Positions 33,601 to 43,068 of a stretch of DNA of 64,000 nt are shown here, in pieces. Under the pieces are notes generated by a model. The model had not been told where the DNA came from, made no database searches, and was given only the letters and a program-made list of their open reading frames with translations. The DNA is from Psococerastis gibbosa. Its lineage: Eukaryota; Arthropoda; Insecta; Psocodea; Psocidae. Position 1 is the stretch's first letter. Each line of letters begins with the position of its first letter. The stretch lies in assembly GCA_963971405.1 (NCBI GenBank), contig OZ020490.1:25197464-25261463 (forward strand). The letters run 5' to 3'. The position numbers and the translations under genes are program-made.

Positions 33601-36600
33601 GTTACTTGGGGGTCAGCCCTTCAGCGATTCCTCTGTCTGTGATTGATTTATTGTTGTAGCTTTTCCTAAATTCGAAAGGTTCTTTGCCGAAGCTTATCAT
33701 ATTGGCGTTCAGGCGTTGTATTTATTTATGGGACATGGAGTAAGACTTTGTCCAGTTGTGCTGATTCAGGGTAAATAATGCGTATAGTTTTGCAATCAGC
33801 GGCCCGATCATGGCCATTATAATACCTGGGTAAATATTGTATAATACCCTGATATTAACAATGGGAACAAGATAATTTTATAATCGAAAGTGCTATTCAA
33901 AATTTGTTTGTTTACAGTTTTAACCCCAGGAGTAAGTTAATACTAATCTCCAATCACCAATCACCACTGCACTAGTGAGAATGCTAGGTGTTGCTGCTTC
34001 CGTAGGCGGGGATTCCACAGACCTGCAAGTGCAAAATACAAATACGGTGACGTGGTAGCAGACATTAAAGACTTAGGTGGCGTTTCACCGACCTCGCATT
34101 GCAGAATGCAAATGACATTGACGGAAATTAGAATTTTTCTTTTTATAGAAATCTATTAAAATGTTTGTACTTAACATATACCATGACGCCATTTTTTAAT
34201 TTTAGTTTGTTTGTTTGTGATTTTACTCTATGATCATTGATCAATTTTAACTATGGCATCATGGAGTAAAACAAACATTTCCGTCAATGTCATTTGCATT
34301 CTGCAATGCGAGGTCGGTGGAAACCCCGCCTAAGTCTTGAATGTCTGCTACCACGTCACCGTATTTGTATTTTGCACTTGCAGGTCTGTGGAATCCCCGC
34401 CTTACCTTGTCGGTTATTATGTATTGTCACAATGTCACACCTTAGTTACAGTTAGTTGGAAGAGAGGGCCTTAATCTAGCTGTGCCTGTATTTAACAGAC
34501 TCATTAAGGTATTAGGGATAATATTTGTAGTTTCATATTCAAGCACACCCAAAGATTTTACCAAGTTGGCGCCAATGAGGGGGGGGGGCTATCGTCTATA
34601 ATGAATGACCTGTGTGCCGCGACGCAATTTTGGGGAATAGATCTCGTGCTGGGTCGCGAGATAGGTAAGAATACTGTTCATGGACAGATACAGAGGGGGG
34701 GAGGGTAATTGCTAGATTATATTCAGGGAAAAAGATTAGGAAAATAACAATATTCACGTTTGTACAGTTTTTTTTTAAATGAATAATTTTAAAAAAAAAT
34801 GATTTAAAACAAACAAACAAAACAATTTAATGAATGTATCCGCTTGACCTCTTTAGTCGCCTTCGTAGGTTAGTACCCGTGTTGAGTTACGACACGTCTC
34901 CGATCGCATGGCGTGTAAAGGCTCGCACAAGTGCAAGCACGTTACCACCTGGCCATCGAAGTCGATTTTACAAGCAAACCCTCCTTAACAAACACACCCT
35001 GGATCATTTGTACAGTTCCACAGGACAGAATCTAGAGGATTGTAATTTAGGGGATGAAAGCGCGAGAAGAAACAAAACGAGGAAAACTGAAAAGACACAA
35101 AAAACGCCATAAGAAAACTCTCTTCTTTTACGGCAAAAAACTTGGAGTTCAAAACCTCAGCAGTATTTCTAACCCGCAAGGCTTGTTATGGTGAGAGTTT
35201 CACCTTTTGTCTAACGACTTGAGTCCCCCATTTTCTCAGTCGAGTATTCCCCTCCCCCTTATATTTGAACCCCACCTCTTTTTCAATTTTCCAGACTTTT
35301 CCTCATGGTGGCCTTAGATTCTTCTTTTTAGGCCCACTGCAGCCCAATATTTCCCAAGTTAACTTATTATTGTGAGTAGAAATGTAAATAAAAAAATATT
35401 AGAATATTTTTATTACATTTTTTAGAGGACGTAGAAAATAAGCACACCAAATTTGTTGTTTTATTGACTTTTTATAATTTATTCAATTACAAACAAGTTA
35501 TTAACGATTTGGCTCATGTAAGTTATAGAAGATCACCTAGTTCATGCTTCATATAATAGGAAATATTAAAATTATGGTGCCTTAGTTCCTTTGAATTTTT
35601 GGAAAGGCTACAAAACCTAAAAGTAAAAACACCCGATTACATGATGCACGAAATAGTCTTCTATAACTTAAATGAGACAAATTTTCAATAATTTGCTATG
35701 TTAATCAAATAAAAAATGAAAAGTATTTAATTTTGGGGTACGGTACCAATTTTCTACGCAGCATACCCCCTTTACCGGGTTTAACCCCCGGTGATAAGTT
35801 AACTTTGTACCTTGCGCTCCGACTGCAGATTCAAATAAAACTAAATGACCCAAAAAGAGGTACATATTATGTATATCATCTGTTTACTGTCAACTGCATA
35901 ATAATTCTGTAATTAGTGTAGAAAGATTCCCTAATTTAGAGAAAATTCAGAACACTGTTACGCAATTGCTGATGCGGGGACATAAAACAAGATAAAGTTT
36001 GAGGCAGTGTGGAATAATGGAATTAGTTGCGTAAGTGCATTTAAGTTTGGCATAGCACTTCAACCCTCAATTCGGCTAATTCAATCTTTATTATTATGAT
36101 GAAAACCAGATGACAAAAATGACAGCCTCTCTCTGAAATCTGGATTACTTTTCGTCTGCTTGCGATTTGTTGACTTACTATTTCGAATCATTGGAAGCAT
36201 TGCCTTGCGTGATTTTATAATGTTTGTTGGTTTGTTTGATGTTTGTTTCCAACGCCTGCTTTTAGCATTTCTGCTTTAAGCAACCCTGTCAGCCTGGCGG
36301 GGGGAGTGAGTCTGTTAACTTGAGGAACCCTAAGGGCAGACTATTTCACCTCGGGGAAAGGGGAGTTGACTGACAGGGTGGACCTCCTGATTATAGTGGA
36401 TTCCGAACACGGGAACATGGTAAAGTCATACGATTAAATCGGAGGTGACCAGGACTCGACACGTAGACTAACTGGTATAGTTTCTGCGCGTTATCATGCC
36501 CCACCATGTTCCCCTGCCAACGCACACTACCAAGTTTGCCGCAGTTTGAAACATGCTCTGCTCTCATGGATACAACATGGTAAGGCCGTTGGAATGTTTT

Positions 36601-39600
36601 ATTCTCCACCCAAACACATGGGGAGGTGGGGAATACAAGGACGGAATGTGGATTGGATTGGAATGTGGCGGTGCCGTCCAAACTGGTTCACGTTCTCGAT
36701 ATGAACCTACACCGACCAGAAGTCACTATGGACAAGCAAACTGAGACATGCCTATCATTGATGTTGTAACATTCGTTAGCTTGACTTAACCAAGTACCAG
36801 AACGATTCTTCTAAGCCACAAATAAAGTGCCAACGCTGTGCACACTACCAAGTTTGCCGCAGTTTGAGACATGCTCTGCTCTCATGGATTCAACATTCAA
36901 CATTTTAAGGCTGTTTAAGGCTGATTTTATAATTATAAAACGTACACTCGCTTGTATGATGAGATCCCGCTGTATGGGAGTAAATTTCTGGTTAAGGGTT
37001 GCTATCAGAACGTAGATATTGATAACCCCTGGATCACTTTATTTAAATTTATAATTTCACGGCCTTACCATGTTGATTCCATTAGAGCAGAGCATGTTTC
37101 AAACTGCGGCAACTTGGTAGTGTGCACAGCGTTGGCAGGGGAACCTGGTGGGACATGATAACGCGCTTAGGCATTATAAGTCGAGTCCTGGTCACCTCCG
37201 ATTTAATCGTGTGACTTTACCATGTTTCCCAAGTGGTTCGGAATCCACTATAATCAGGAGGTCCACCCTGTCAGTCAACTCCCCTTTCCCCGAGGTGAAA
37301 GAGTCTGCCCTCAGGGTGCCTCAAGTTAACAAAACAGACTCACTCCCCCCGCCAGGCTGACAGGGTTGCTTAAAAAGCAGAAATGCTGAAAGCAGGCGTT
37401 AGAAACAACAACAACAACTTTATTTAAATCAGTCAGTTTTCATTTTATTATTATTATCTCGCAGTGCCACTGCACTAAGATCGCTCGATAAGCGGAAGCT
37501 TGAGCGTGATAATGTTGGGATAATAACAAATTGTTTTTCTCAATAATATATGCACCTTGTCCGGGGTTGCTGGTCAAGGAAAAAAGTGAAGTGAAGTGAA
37601 AGTGATTACTATTATTATATAATAATAATAATGTAGTTATATTGGTACAAGTACAGATAGTTACACCAATTACACCTATACAAAAATAATAATAATAAAA
37701 TAGCACAGAAAACGTTATTTCCAGATTTTCTCCTCCATTCACAGCATAAAAAAAAATAAATTGAAAATACAACATCACGTCTTATAAACCTATAACGAGT
37801 TTAAAGACTGACTTATCTAAACTCAATAGCTTGCTTTTGACTGTATTAAGCTTATGACGTACCGCCGCATACATCAAGAAACTATCACCCAATAATTGAG
37901 TGACTGAGCTCCGGATGCCGCCTTGGAGTTGCGGAGAAGGCATTGAAACGAACGATACGTTTTGTTTATTCCAATGCTTCCATAAAACTTCAATAAAATT
38001 AAAATACCTAATACCTGATTATAACAGACTTCCCAGGGAAATAAGAAACTCAATAGACCCAAACAAGTTTAGACTAGTAGTAGTAGTAGTGTTCGTCGGG
38101 TTAATAACGACTTAGGCCTCATATTTGGGCCCATAGAGCGACCTCGACTTGACTGTCCTACGCCAGCCCGTAGGACAGTGGACCTCCTGATTATAGTGGA
38201 TTCCAAACCACTTGGGAAACACAGTGAAGTCACACGATTAGTTCGGAGGTGACCAGGACAAGTCCTACCATGTTTCCCTGCCGGCACTGTGCACACGACC
38301 AAGTTATCTGCAGCTTTGAACCTGCTCTGGTTCGCTGGATTCAACTTGGTATGGCGGCCGGTAGTTTAGACTAGCAGTGGCACAAACATTACAGAAAGAA
38401 AGAATACAACACCAAAAGCAATAGACAAGCAATGATCTGAAGTTGGAGATTCTAAATAAGCGCTTCTGAGTTTCAACAAAAACAACAACAACAACCACAA
38501 CCACAAAAATAACAATAACAACAACAACAACAACAAGCTCGGCGTTTCGTTCGTTTCAATGTATAGTCCAGCAGTAGGCTGTAAGCTTTTCAGCAATACA
38601 GACCATAATAAGTAACCCCTTAACCCCTTAAAACTGATTGCAAGACACCCTTTACTGAATTGAACAGTAGGGGCGGGTTTAACGATACAAGGGTGCCACC
38701 CGAATTGGATTACGTGTGTTTTGTTGCCCATTATTGCCCGATGATCTTTACCATCCTCCCCTCGTAGCTATACCCCCACTCCATTTAATGGACTTTCAAT
38801 CTGCTACGACTTTAATTGCCTTCATCAGTAGATGATTGCTATTCGTTTTGATTGGGGTGGGACCCGGGGGACATCTTACATTACTTTGAATGCTCTTTTA
38901 GAGAATTGTATTATGCCTTGTAGTCTCTGAAGGAGGGTGGAAAATTACTCTATGACGTTTTTGCTTTCTTATTTCTTCCTATATTAAAAATCTTATGACC
39001 TTCGGTGTGGGCGAAATTGAAGCAAAGGGGAGACCTTGTAAGGCCAGCACCACGCACAGCGAAGTGTGAGCGACTGGATCCTATACTATACAAGGATTCG
39101 CCTACCTTTGAAAACTCCCGAATGTACTGAGAGCGGCGAGAAATGCTACCAACTTCCTTAAATTGCTTAGAGATCATCTCTTAGAAAAAGCTTTCTACAC
39201 TGTCACTGAGGCACTAGAACAATGGCCAGTGGCGTAGCCAGATTTTTTTTTTTTGGGGTAGGTCCAGTTTTCATTAAGTTTGCCCGCTTACGATAGGTTT
39301 TCGAATGGGGTGGTGTTTCATTTGGCGCCCCCCCCCCCCGGGGATTGTTTTTTAAAGATAGGCCTGAAATAGTTTGTTGGCAAAAAAATTTGATATTGCA
39401 GACGATAACTTTATTAACAAAACTGGAAAAAGGGGGACCGATTTTTTTAAAAATAAATATCTAAAAAATTGCTATTTAGATCAATTTTTTTTTTTGGGGG
39501 GGGGGGGTCCGTACCCCGCTACGCCACTGACAATGGCACTATCAAAACTACCCGATTTTACCGATATTTTGACGATTTTACTTTATACTTTCTTGTCGAT

Positions 39601-40649
39601 TACTCGTTGATTACTTGATTGTATAATTAAACAAAAAATATTTATTTATTTATTTGTATTCCGCTTAGGACCCTGGTCGGTTTTTATTTATTTAGCGAAA
39701 ATAATGCCCTGCGCGCACCAAACTACACATATGGGTATTTAAACCCCAGAAATGCGTCAAACATACTCATTTACTGTTTTAATTAATACGTTTGACAGGA
39801 TCACCGTAATTAAAAGTACACCTTAAAAATAGAAATAAAACAAGCACTGGATTGGTGAAAGAAAGGTTCCAATGGCAATCGCTAGATGTCAGAGCGATCC
39901 GTTTTGTTCCGCCCTCTAAAATTCTGCAAATGTTCGCATTTTTTAGAGAAAATCCTATATTTACCGTTTGACTTTTATTTATGTATTATTTAATCTACAA
40001 GAGTGCCTAGGCAAGATCAGGCGGGAGTCCTGTGTGTCTTAGTAAATCATCCCGTGGCTGGAGACCGCTATCAATATGGCTGCTAGTGTAGCCTGCACAA
40101 GATAAGTACAGAATTTTTGATCGGGTCCAGGTATCCGTTCTGCTATGCTGCAATGTGTAAGACTTCGATATTTTTTGCTTTGGTACTTATCTCTGATAGT
40201 TGGCTTATGGTTAACGGGTGCCTCGTATGGCATATTATGGCTCCCGCCGCTCCAGTTAATGTATTTCTATGTAGTAACTGTGCGGCCTACCATCTGAGCA
40301 ATTTCATCACATACGACGAGTCTATAGTCTATATCACATTCATCACATAAATGTAAAAAAAAACACTTCTATAGTTAACTTACCTGGATGCAGTTCTTCC
40401 CGTTTTCTCTTGGGAATATTGCCGTTGGAATCGGCATGAGGGATGCCTAGGATCCCACTAATACTATAGGCGGTGGCGGCGCGCTCAGCCGCATGGTGCG
40501 CCGACGTATGGTGGACGGCGACGGCAGGCGCATGCGTGATAACGCTGACGCTGGTCGCGCCATGAGGTAGCGGAGAATTATTACTGGGTTGGGAACTTTG
40601 TTGGTGGTGGACGTGTTTCGCTTTTTCGGCGGCTTTATTTCGTACAATC
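24422..40649 (-). CDS. Pax2/5/8-type transcription factor (shaven/sparkling-like), 3' six exons
   Basis: Pax2/5/8 proteins bind DNA through an N-terminal paired domain and act in sense-organ and eye development in insects. Exons in coding order are 40384-40649, 30493-30578, 28389-28578, 26773-26904, 25685-25789 and 24422-24609. All join in phase, for about 321 residues. The first begins inside the paired-domain end (RIVRNKAAEKAKH) and carries the octapeptide YSISGILGI. Next come a KRKREE basic stretch, the NGHSEEEFKRQ and WSIKEEHKLL region (partial homeodomain), a Ser/Pro/Tyr-rich part, and a tail with GLLTSPYYY, like GLLGSPYYY of vertebrate Pax2. Almost all of the paired domain is missing and must lie upstream. 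Introns are 0.8 to 9.8 kb and repeat-rich. Confidence 0.92.
25069..25318 (+). repeat. Repeat A, copy 3, near the Pax last exon
   Basis: Full-length copy from GGACTCGTATCTGTACTTGG to GGTCCATAAAAAGTCCTTCA, within the intron between the last two Pax exons. Confidence 0.82.
25685..25789 (-). CDS. Pax2/5/8 exon: Tyr-rich tail
   Basis: It encodes GGGVSDYGYTGAYSQY through PTGSSGLL. The Tyr/Ser/Thr-rich composition and terminal GLL match the Pax2 tail before GSPYYY. The acceptor is ACAGCAG, a tandem NAGNAG site (alternative start 25786, which drops one Ala). The donor is a full-consensus GTAAGT. Confidence 0.88.
26773..26904 (-). CDS. Pax2/5/8 exon: Pro/Gly-rich transactivation part
   Basis: It encodes GSGGFAPVESTEPPPGG through PAFTHYAP, Pro- and Gly-rich, phase 1 on both sides. 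The acceptor is TAGAAG, so a site 3 nt further in (start 26901) is possible and would swap SLEGSG for SLGSG. The donor GTTTGT is weaker than its neighbours. Confidence 0.85.
27174..27475. repeat. Minisatellite, ~35 bp unit, about 8 copies, in a Pax intron
   Basis: Units read ACTTTCTTAAATTTTAATGA then ATTATGGAATAAAAA, with spacing 34-36 bp and scattered substitutions. It is AT-rich, about 270 bp from the 26773-26904 exon. Confidence 0.9.
27907..28290. mobile_element. Nested palindromic MITE, GGCG-CCC-ATTCC termini, in a Pax intron
   Basis: 384 bp, flanked by TAA on both sides. The outer arm (CATTGACCGGCTAGGGC) matches in both ends. The shared GTAGCAGACATTCAAGAC block leads into an inner palindrome starting TTAGGTTGCGTTTCCGCC (left) and ending GGAAACGCCACCTAA (right). 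Confidence 0.88.
28389..28578 (-). CDS. Pax2/5/8 exon: WSIKEEHKLL region
   Basis: It starts LWPSKWSIKEEHKLLSEL, the partial homeodomain area as retained in arthropod sv proteins. A Gly/Ser/Tyr/Pro-rich stretch follows, ending PPIASSL. Phase 0 in, phase 1 out; acceptor TTTTTCAG, donor GTAAGT. Confidence 0.88.
28612..28952 (+). repeat. Repeat C, copy just upstream of a Pax exon
   Basis: TTTCCAACGCCTGCCTTCAG through GAAACATGCTCTGTTCTAAT, full length, followed by GAAT tetranucleotide repeats. It begins about 35 bp outside the 28389-28578 exon. Confidence 0.8.
29424..29585. mobile_element. hAT MITE CAGGGCCGTAGC with 8 bp target duplication
   Basis: 162 bp. CAGGGCCGTAGCTAG is inverted as CTGCTACGGCCTTG. 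Flanks ACTGGGAC and ACTGTGAC match at 7 of 8 bases. It has an internal C run. It is related to 56976-57155. Confidence 0.88.
29919..30256. repeat. ~340 bp dispersed repeat, copy 2, in a Pax intron
   Basis: The same sequence as 17874-18212, in the same orientation. GGATCTG occurs just before the left end and right after the right end, a possible target duplication. Confidence 0.88.
30493..30578 (-). CDS. Pax2/5/8 exon: NGHS region
   Basis: This short exon has phase 1 in and phase 0 out. It encodes DDARELNGHSEEEFKRQ and ends YSGDQLYSN. Spacing and sequence resemble the NGHS...F-R/K stretch just upstream of the partial homeodomain in Pax2/5/8. The acceptor is TTTCAG and the donor GTAAGT. The preceding intron is about 9.8 kb. 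Confidence 0.88.
31540..31892 (+). repeat. GC-richer retroposon-like segment with GAA tail
   Basis: CCTGACCTGTACCTCCTCGC through CCATCCGGCTGTGACTTGAA, followed by GAAGAAGAAGA. The GC content is well above the surroundings and the sequence ends in a simple-repeat tail, as retroposons do. Shorter pieces with related ends occur near 21838-21905 (CAGCCGGCTGG, inverted) and 44160-44243. Confidence 0.5.
31920..32128 (-). repeat. Repeat A, copy 4, in a Pax intron
   Basis: Inverted copy with AACGACCCCATGGATTTCGG and GACAAGCTTACGATTGGCGC. The tail end is altered. Confidence 0.78.
32562..32980. mobile_element. MITE with TTAAGAGG termini, copy 3, in a Pax intron
   Basis: A 419 bp complete copy from TTAAGAGGACATGCTACGTA to TACGTAGCATATCCTCTTAA, the best preserved TIRs of the family in this window. 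Confidence 0.88.
33030..33209. mobile_element. Truncated MITE with right end GGAATAACCGCC
   Basis: The right end (triplet GTT read inward) and the internal GTTATAACATATTTATAATAGAC resemble the 47288-47465 type. No matching left terminus could be found. Confidence 0.5.
33568..33601. repeat. Double G run (15 G, AGC, 16 G) in a Pax intron
   Basis: Two long G tracts separated by AGC in an otherwise AT-rich intron of the Pax gene. On the minus (transcribed) strand they read as C. Confidence 0.9.
33838..33945. mobile_element. Interior fragment of the AGCCTGATCGAGG MITE
   Basis: ACAAGATAATTTTATAATCG and GTTTGTTTACAGTTTTAACC match 48938-49108 without its TIRs. Confidence 0.6.
34005..34401. mobile_element. 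Nested palindromic MITE, GGCG-GGG-ATTCC termini, in a Pax intron
   Basis: 397 bp. It has the same inner palindrome as 27907-28290, but a completely different outer arm (ACAGACCTGCAAGTGC), again matched between the two ends. Flanks are GTA and TTA. Confidence 0.88.
34818..34975 (+). repeat. Repeat B, copy in a Pax intron
   Basis: AATGAATGTATCCGCTTGAC through ACCACCTGGCCATCGAAGTC, in the direct orientation. Confidence 0.78.
35424..35775. mobile_element. MITE with TTAAGAGG termini, copy 4 (eroded ends)
   Basis: It matches copies 2 and 3 along its length (CACCAAATTTGTTGTTTTAT, GATGCACGAAATAGTCTTCT). The right end is CTACGCAGCATACCCCC. The left end has lost part of the TIR. Confidence 0.75.
36238..36595 (+). 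repeat. Repeat C, copy in the large Pax intron (direct)
   Basis: TGTTTCCAACGCCTGCTTTT through ACAACATGGTAAGGCCGTTG. An inverted full copy lies at 37060-37412, and an isolated 3' piece at 36828-36895. Confidence 0.8.
36655..36805 (-). repeat. Repeat A, divergent subtype, in a Pax intron
   Basis: Reverse complement of the 9978-10125 copy. Recognised by GGAATGTGGCGGTGCCGTCC and TTAGCTTGACTTAACCAAGT. Confidence 0.75.
37060..37412 (-). repeat. Repeat C, copy in the large Pax intron (inverted)
   Basis: ACGGCCTTACCATGTTGATT through AAAGCAGGCGTTAGAAACAA, the mirror of 36238-36595, so the two can pair in the transcript. Confidence 0.8.
38128..38350 (+). repeat. Repeat C, variant copy
   Basis: GGACAGTGGACCTCCTGATT, AGGACAAGTCCTACCATGTT and CTGCTCTGGTTCGCTGGATT. 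The same variant is at 59010-59215. Confidence 0.72.
38470..38537. repeat. (AAC)n-rich microsatellite in a Pax intron
   Basis: Repeated ACAACAACAACAACCACAAC units. On the minus strand it makes a spurious poly-Leu/Val frame. Confidence 0.9.
39227..39529. mobile_element. hAT MITE CAGTGGCGTAGCC with perfect 8 bp target duplication
   Basis: 303 bp. TIRs are CAGTGGCGTAGCCAG and GCTACGCCACTG. ACAATGGC occurs immediately on both sides (39219-39226 and 39530-39537), diagnostic of hAT-type insertion. The interior holds T, C and G runs. Confidence 0.93.
40384..40649 (-). CDS. Pax2/5/8 exon: paired-domain end and octapeptide
   Basis: The acceptor is TTTTTTTCAG before GATTGTACG. The first base completes an Arg codon split 2+1, as at the SSIN-R boundary of Pax genes. 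The exon encodes IVRNKAAEKAKHVHH, a His/Ala-rich linker, the octapeptide YSISGILGI (bases 40442-40468) and KRKREELHP. The donor is GTAAGT. Two further acceptor copies lie 153 and 306 bp upstream (exon starts 40802 and 40955), in frame and open, so longer versions of this exon are possible. Confidence 0.93.
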
Positions 40650-41003
40650 CTGAAAAAAATAAATCGAAAAGTGAGGAACGTTCTAATGAGGTAAATTCTG
40701 ACACTGGTCGCGCCATGAGGTAGCGGAGGATTATTACTGGGTTGGGAACTTTGTTGGTGGTGGACGTGTTTCGCTTTTTCGGCGGCTTTATTTCGTACAA
40801 TCCTGAAAAAAATAAATCGAAAAGTGAGGTACGTCCCAATGAGGTAAATTCTGACACTGGTCGCGCCACGAGGTAGCGGAGAATTATTGCTGGGTTGGGA
40901 ACTTTGTTGGTGGTGGACGTGTTTCGCTTTTTCGGCGGCTTTATTTCGTACAATCCTGAAAAAAATAAATCGAAAAGTGAGGAACGTTCCAATGAGGTAA
41001 ATT
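40545..41003 (-). repeat. Three tandem 153 bp copies of the Pax acceptor plus exon start
   Basis: The units are 40545-40697, 40698-40850 and 40851-41003, nearly identical. Each contains the last ~49 bp of the upstream intron with its polypyrimidine tract and CAG acceptor, followed by the first ~105 bp of the octapeptide exon up to the GTGTCAG motif. GTGTCAG is also present at the intronic outer edge, which suggests duplication through a 7 bp microhomology. The unit is 51 codons with no stop in the coding frame, so reading is uninterrupted across all copies. Confidence 0.92.
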
Positions 41004-41554
41004 CTGACACATTCTGAAAATAAACGGGGTGGTTGGAGAAACACTAAAACTTGAACAGATTTTGGGAAATCATGCTAATTACAAAATAATAGGGATAAAA
41101 CAGACAAAAGAGTAGGTGCAAGGTATTGAAATTTGGTCAGAAACAGTGTGCACTATTGCATAATTACAGAATTGCAGAAAATTAAAAAGGCTAAGAAAAG
41201 CATTTAATACTAATCAGATACCTACCCTATTACAATTGGATACAGTTACTAATGTAACAGATAAATTAAATATATTTATTGATTCATTAAACTTGCCCGT
41301 CCGTCTGCCAATTTATTTTCTGGGGGCTGGACGGCAGCGCAGTACACTTAAAATTTTGACTTTCGACCAATTTGTATTTGTTTTTTGTTTAGGTTTGGAT
41401 TTGTCATGTAATTAATATTCTGTGACTGGATGGTCATAAGAGTATAAAACTTCAAAGCCAAAAACATTATTTTGACAGTTTTCCTAACTTATTTTTTTTT
41501 AAATGAGTATTTTGAATAAGTTTTTGAGGGAGATCAAACGGGTTTAACAATTCA

Positions 41555-42392
41555 AAGAACCGGTCCGTCTTTACTCGAACATGTTTTCCAATTTATCAAC
41601 ATTAGTAGATAGAGAAACTGAGTAGTTTCAGGGTAAATAATTTTCCTATGGTTAAATTTCGGATATCTCGGGGGGGGGGGGGGGGGTGTCCACCTGACGT
41701 CACTGGAGGGGAGATAAATTCTAGACAGTTCAGACCAACATATTGCCACACAGCAATAATGGCAGGACACGCAATGCACTTGAGCGTGAATTTTCTATAA
41801 TTTTTTGCACAAAACCAAATAGTTTTTTGGGAAAGCAACCCTTCCGGTTTCGTTACTCAATTTAACACCTAAAACATGCCAGGAGGTAGAAATCATCGGT
41901 CGAAACGTTTCGCAGAAAAATTATTTTTTAGTCATTTTTCATTAAAATTTAGTAATTTTTATTTTTTTACCCCCAGAAGCAAACTATCATGGGGCAAGCG
42001 ACCCCCCGCATTTTATCAACATTAACAAGAACTACAATATATGTGAATTTAAAAGAAATCGTTGCAGCCGTTTTTGAGAAATAATTTTTTTTAGACGTTT
42101 TTTTGGAGTTTTTTGAGAATAAAACCCCCCAAATTGAGTTTGCCCAAAATAAAAAAATTTGTTCCGAGGCATGATTTTTGTAAACCTACATGCTAAATTT
42201 CTTCAAAATCGATTGAGTAGTTTGCCCGCAAATCGATGAACAGACAGACAGAGCTACAGACAGACATTTCGTAATAACCACTTTTTTGGGTTCCTGGCAC
42301 CTCAAAACGTGTAAATCCGTTGAAATCTCGAATTTGAAATTTTCGACCGTCACAAAGCTTTCCTTTTACTACGTATAAATTGGAAAGCAACT
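41555..42392 (-). repeat. Unclassified ~0.85 kb repeat, copy 2 (inverted)
   Basis: Starts AAAGAACCGGTCCGTCTTTA and ends ACTACGTATAAATTGGAAAG. It carries a 17-G run at 41670-41686, homologous to the C run of copy 1. Long blocks such as TTATCAACATTAGTAGATAG match. Confidence 0.85.
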
Positions 42393-42892
42393 AGCAACAC
42401 AAAAACAGTTATAACAATATAAAATTGGAAATACATATACAGTAATTGAATAAAAGCAATATAGCTGTTTCTAAAAGTTAAATGAAGAATTTTTGTAAAA
42501 ATAAGGTTACTTAAGAAGGGTATGAAAAATTGGATTTGAAATTCCATAAAATTAACCCGAAATTTCCATTACTGCAAACCGCAAATGGAGCAACTGAACA
42601 CAGTGAAGGGCGTGGAAATTTTCCGAACGTCCCTCGCCGCTGCCAGTTAATTCATCATTGTATGCAAACGCAGAGCGAACGGCGTTCGGACCGGCGTTCG
42701 CCCGCGTCCATAACCAATCGCACCCCTTCCCACTTCATATATGCCTGCCATACATTTAATATGGTCATTACTCATTGCATTTTTTTAATTATGACCCCTT
42801 TAATGGGTATCAAATTATGATGGGACCCAAGAACCCAAGGTAATGCACAAAAAAAAAACTATAAGCGTCGTAGTAAATTTTGATTTTCTCAC

Positions 42893-43068
42893 CTGCAGCC
42901 TGATCGAGGCGATTATAATAACGGGGTTACATAAATACTCTAGGATTATAACTGTAAACAAACAAATTTTGAATAGCACTTTCCATTATAAAATTATCTT
43001 GTTTACATTTGTATTACCAGGGGATTAAATAAACACCGGTATTATAATCGCCTCGATCAGGCTGCTGA
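42893..43068. mobile_element. Palindromic MITE, TIR AGCCTGATCGAGGCGATTA, copy 1
   Basis: CAGCCTGATCGAGGCGATTA at the left is inverted at the right. The interior contains TGTAAACAAACAAATTTTG and GATAATTTTATAATGGAAAG read in the opposite sense. It folds back almost completely. Confidence 0.85.

Larger units (their letters stand above)
30579..40383 (-). other. Large Pax intron (about 9.8 kb), repeat-filled
   Basis: It holds repeats A, B and C, TTAAGAGG and GGCG MITEs, a hAT MITE and microsatellites, listed separately. The blocks 30650-31530, 34402-34817, 35776-36237 and 38540-39218 show nothing recognisable. The frame at 31221-31506 is GC-rich on both strands but matches nothing I know. Confidence 0.7.

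Noticed and set aside
38366-38731. 121-codon frame with long Leu/Val runs
   Set aside because: Produced by an (AAC)n microsatellite on the opposite strand.
40447-41010. 187-codon open frame over the Pax triplication in a second reading frame
   Set aside because: It is the other frame of the same 153 bp repeat. The frame joining to the Pax octapeptide is the other one.
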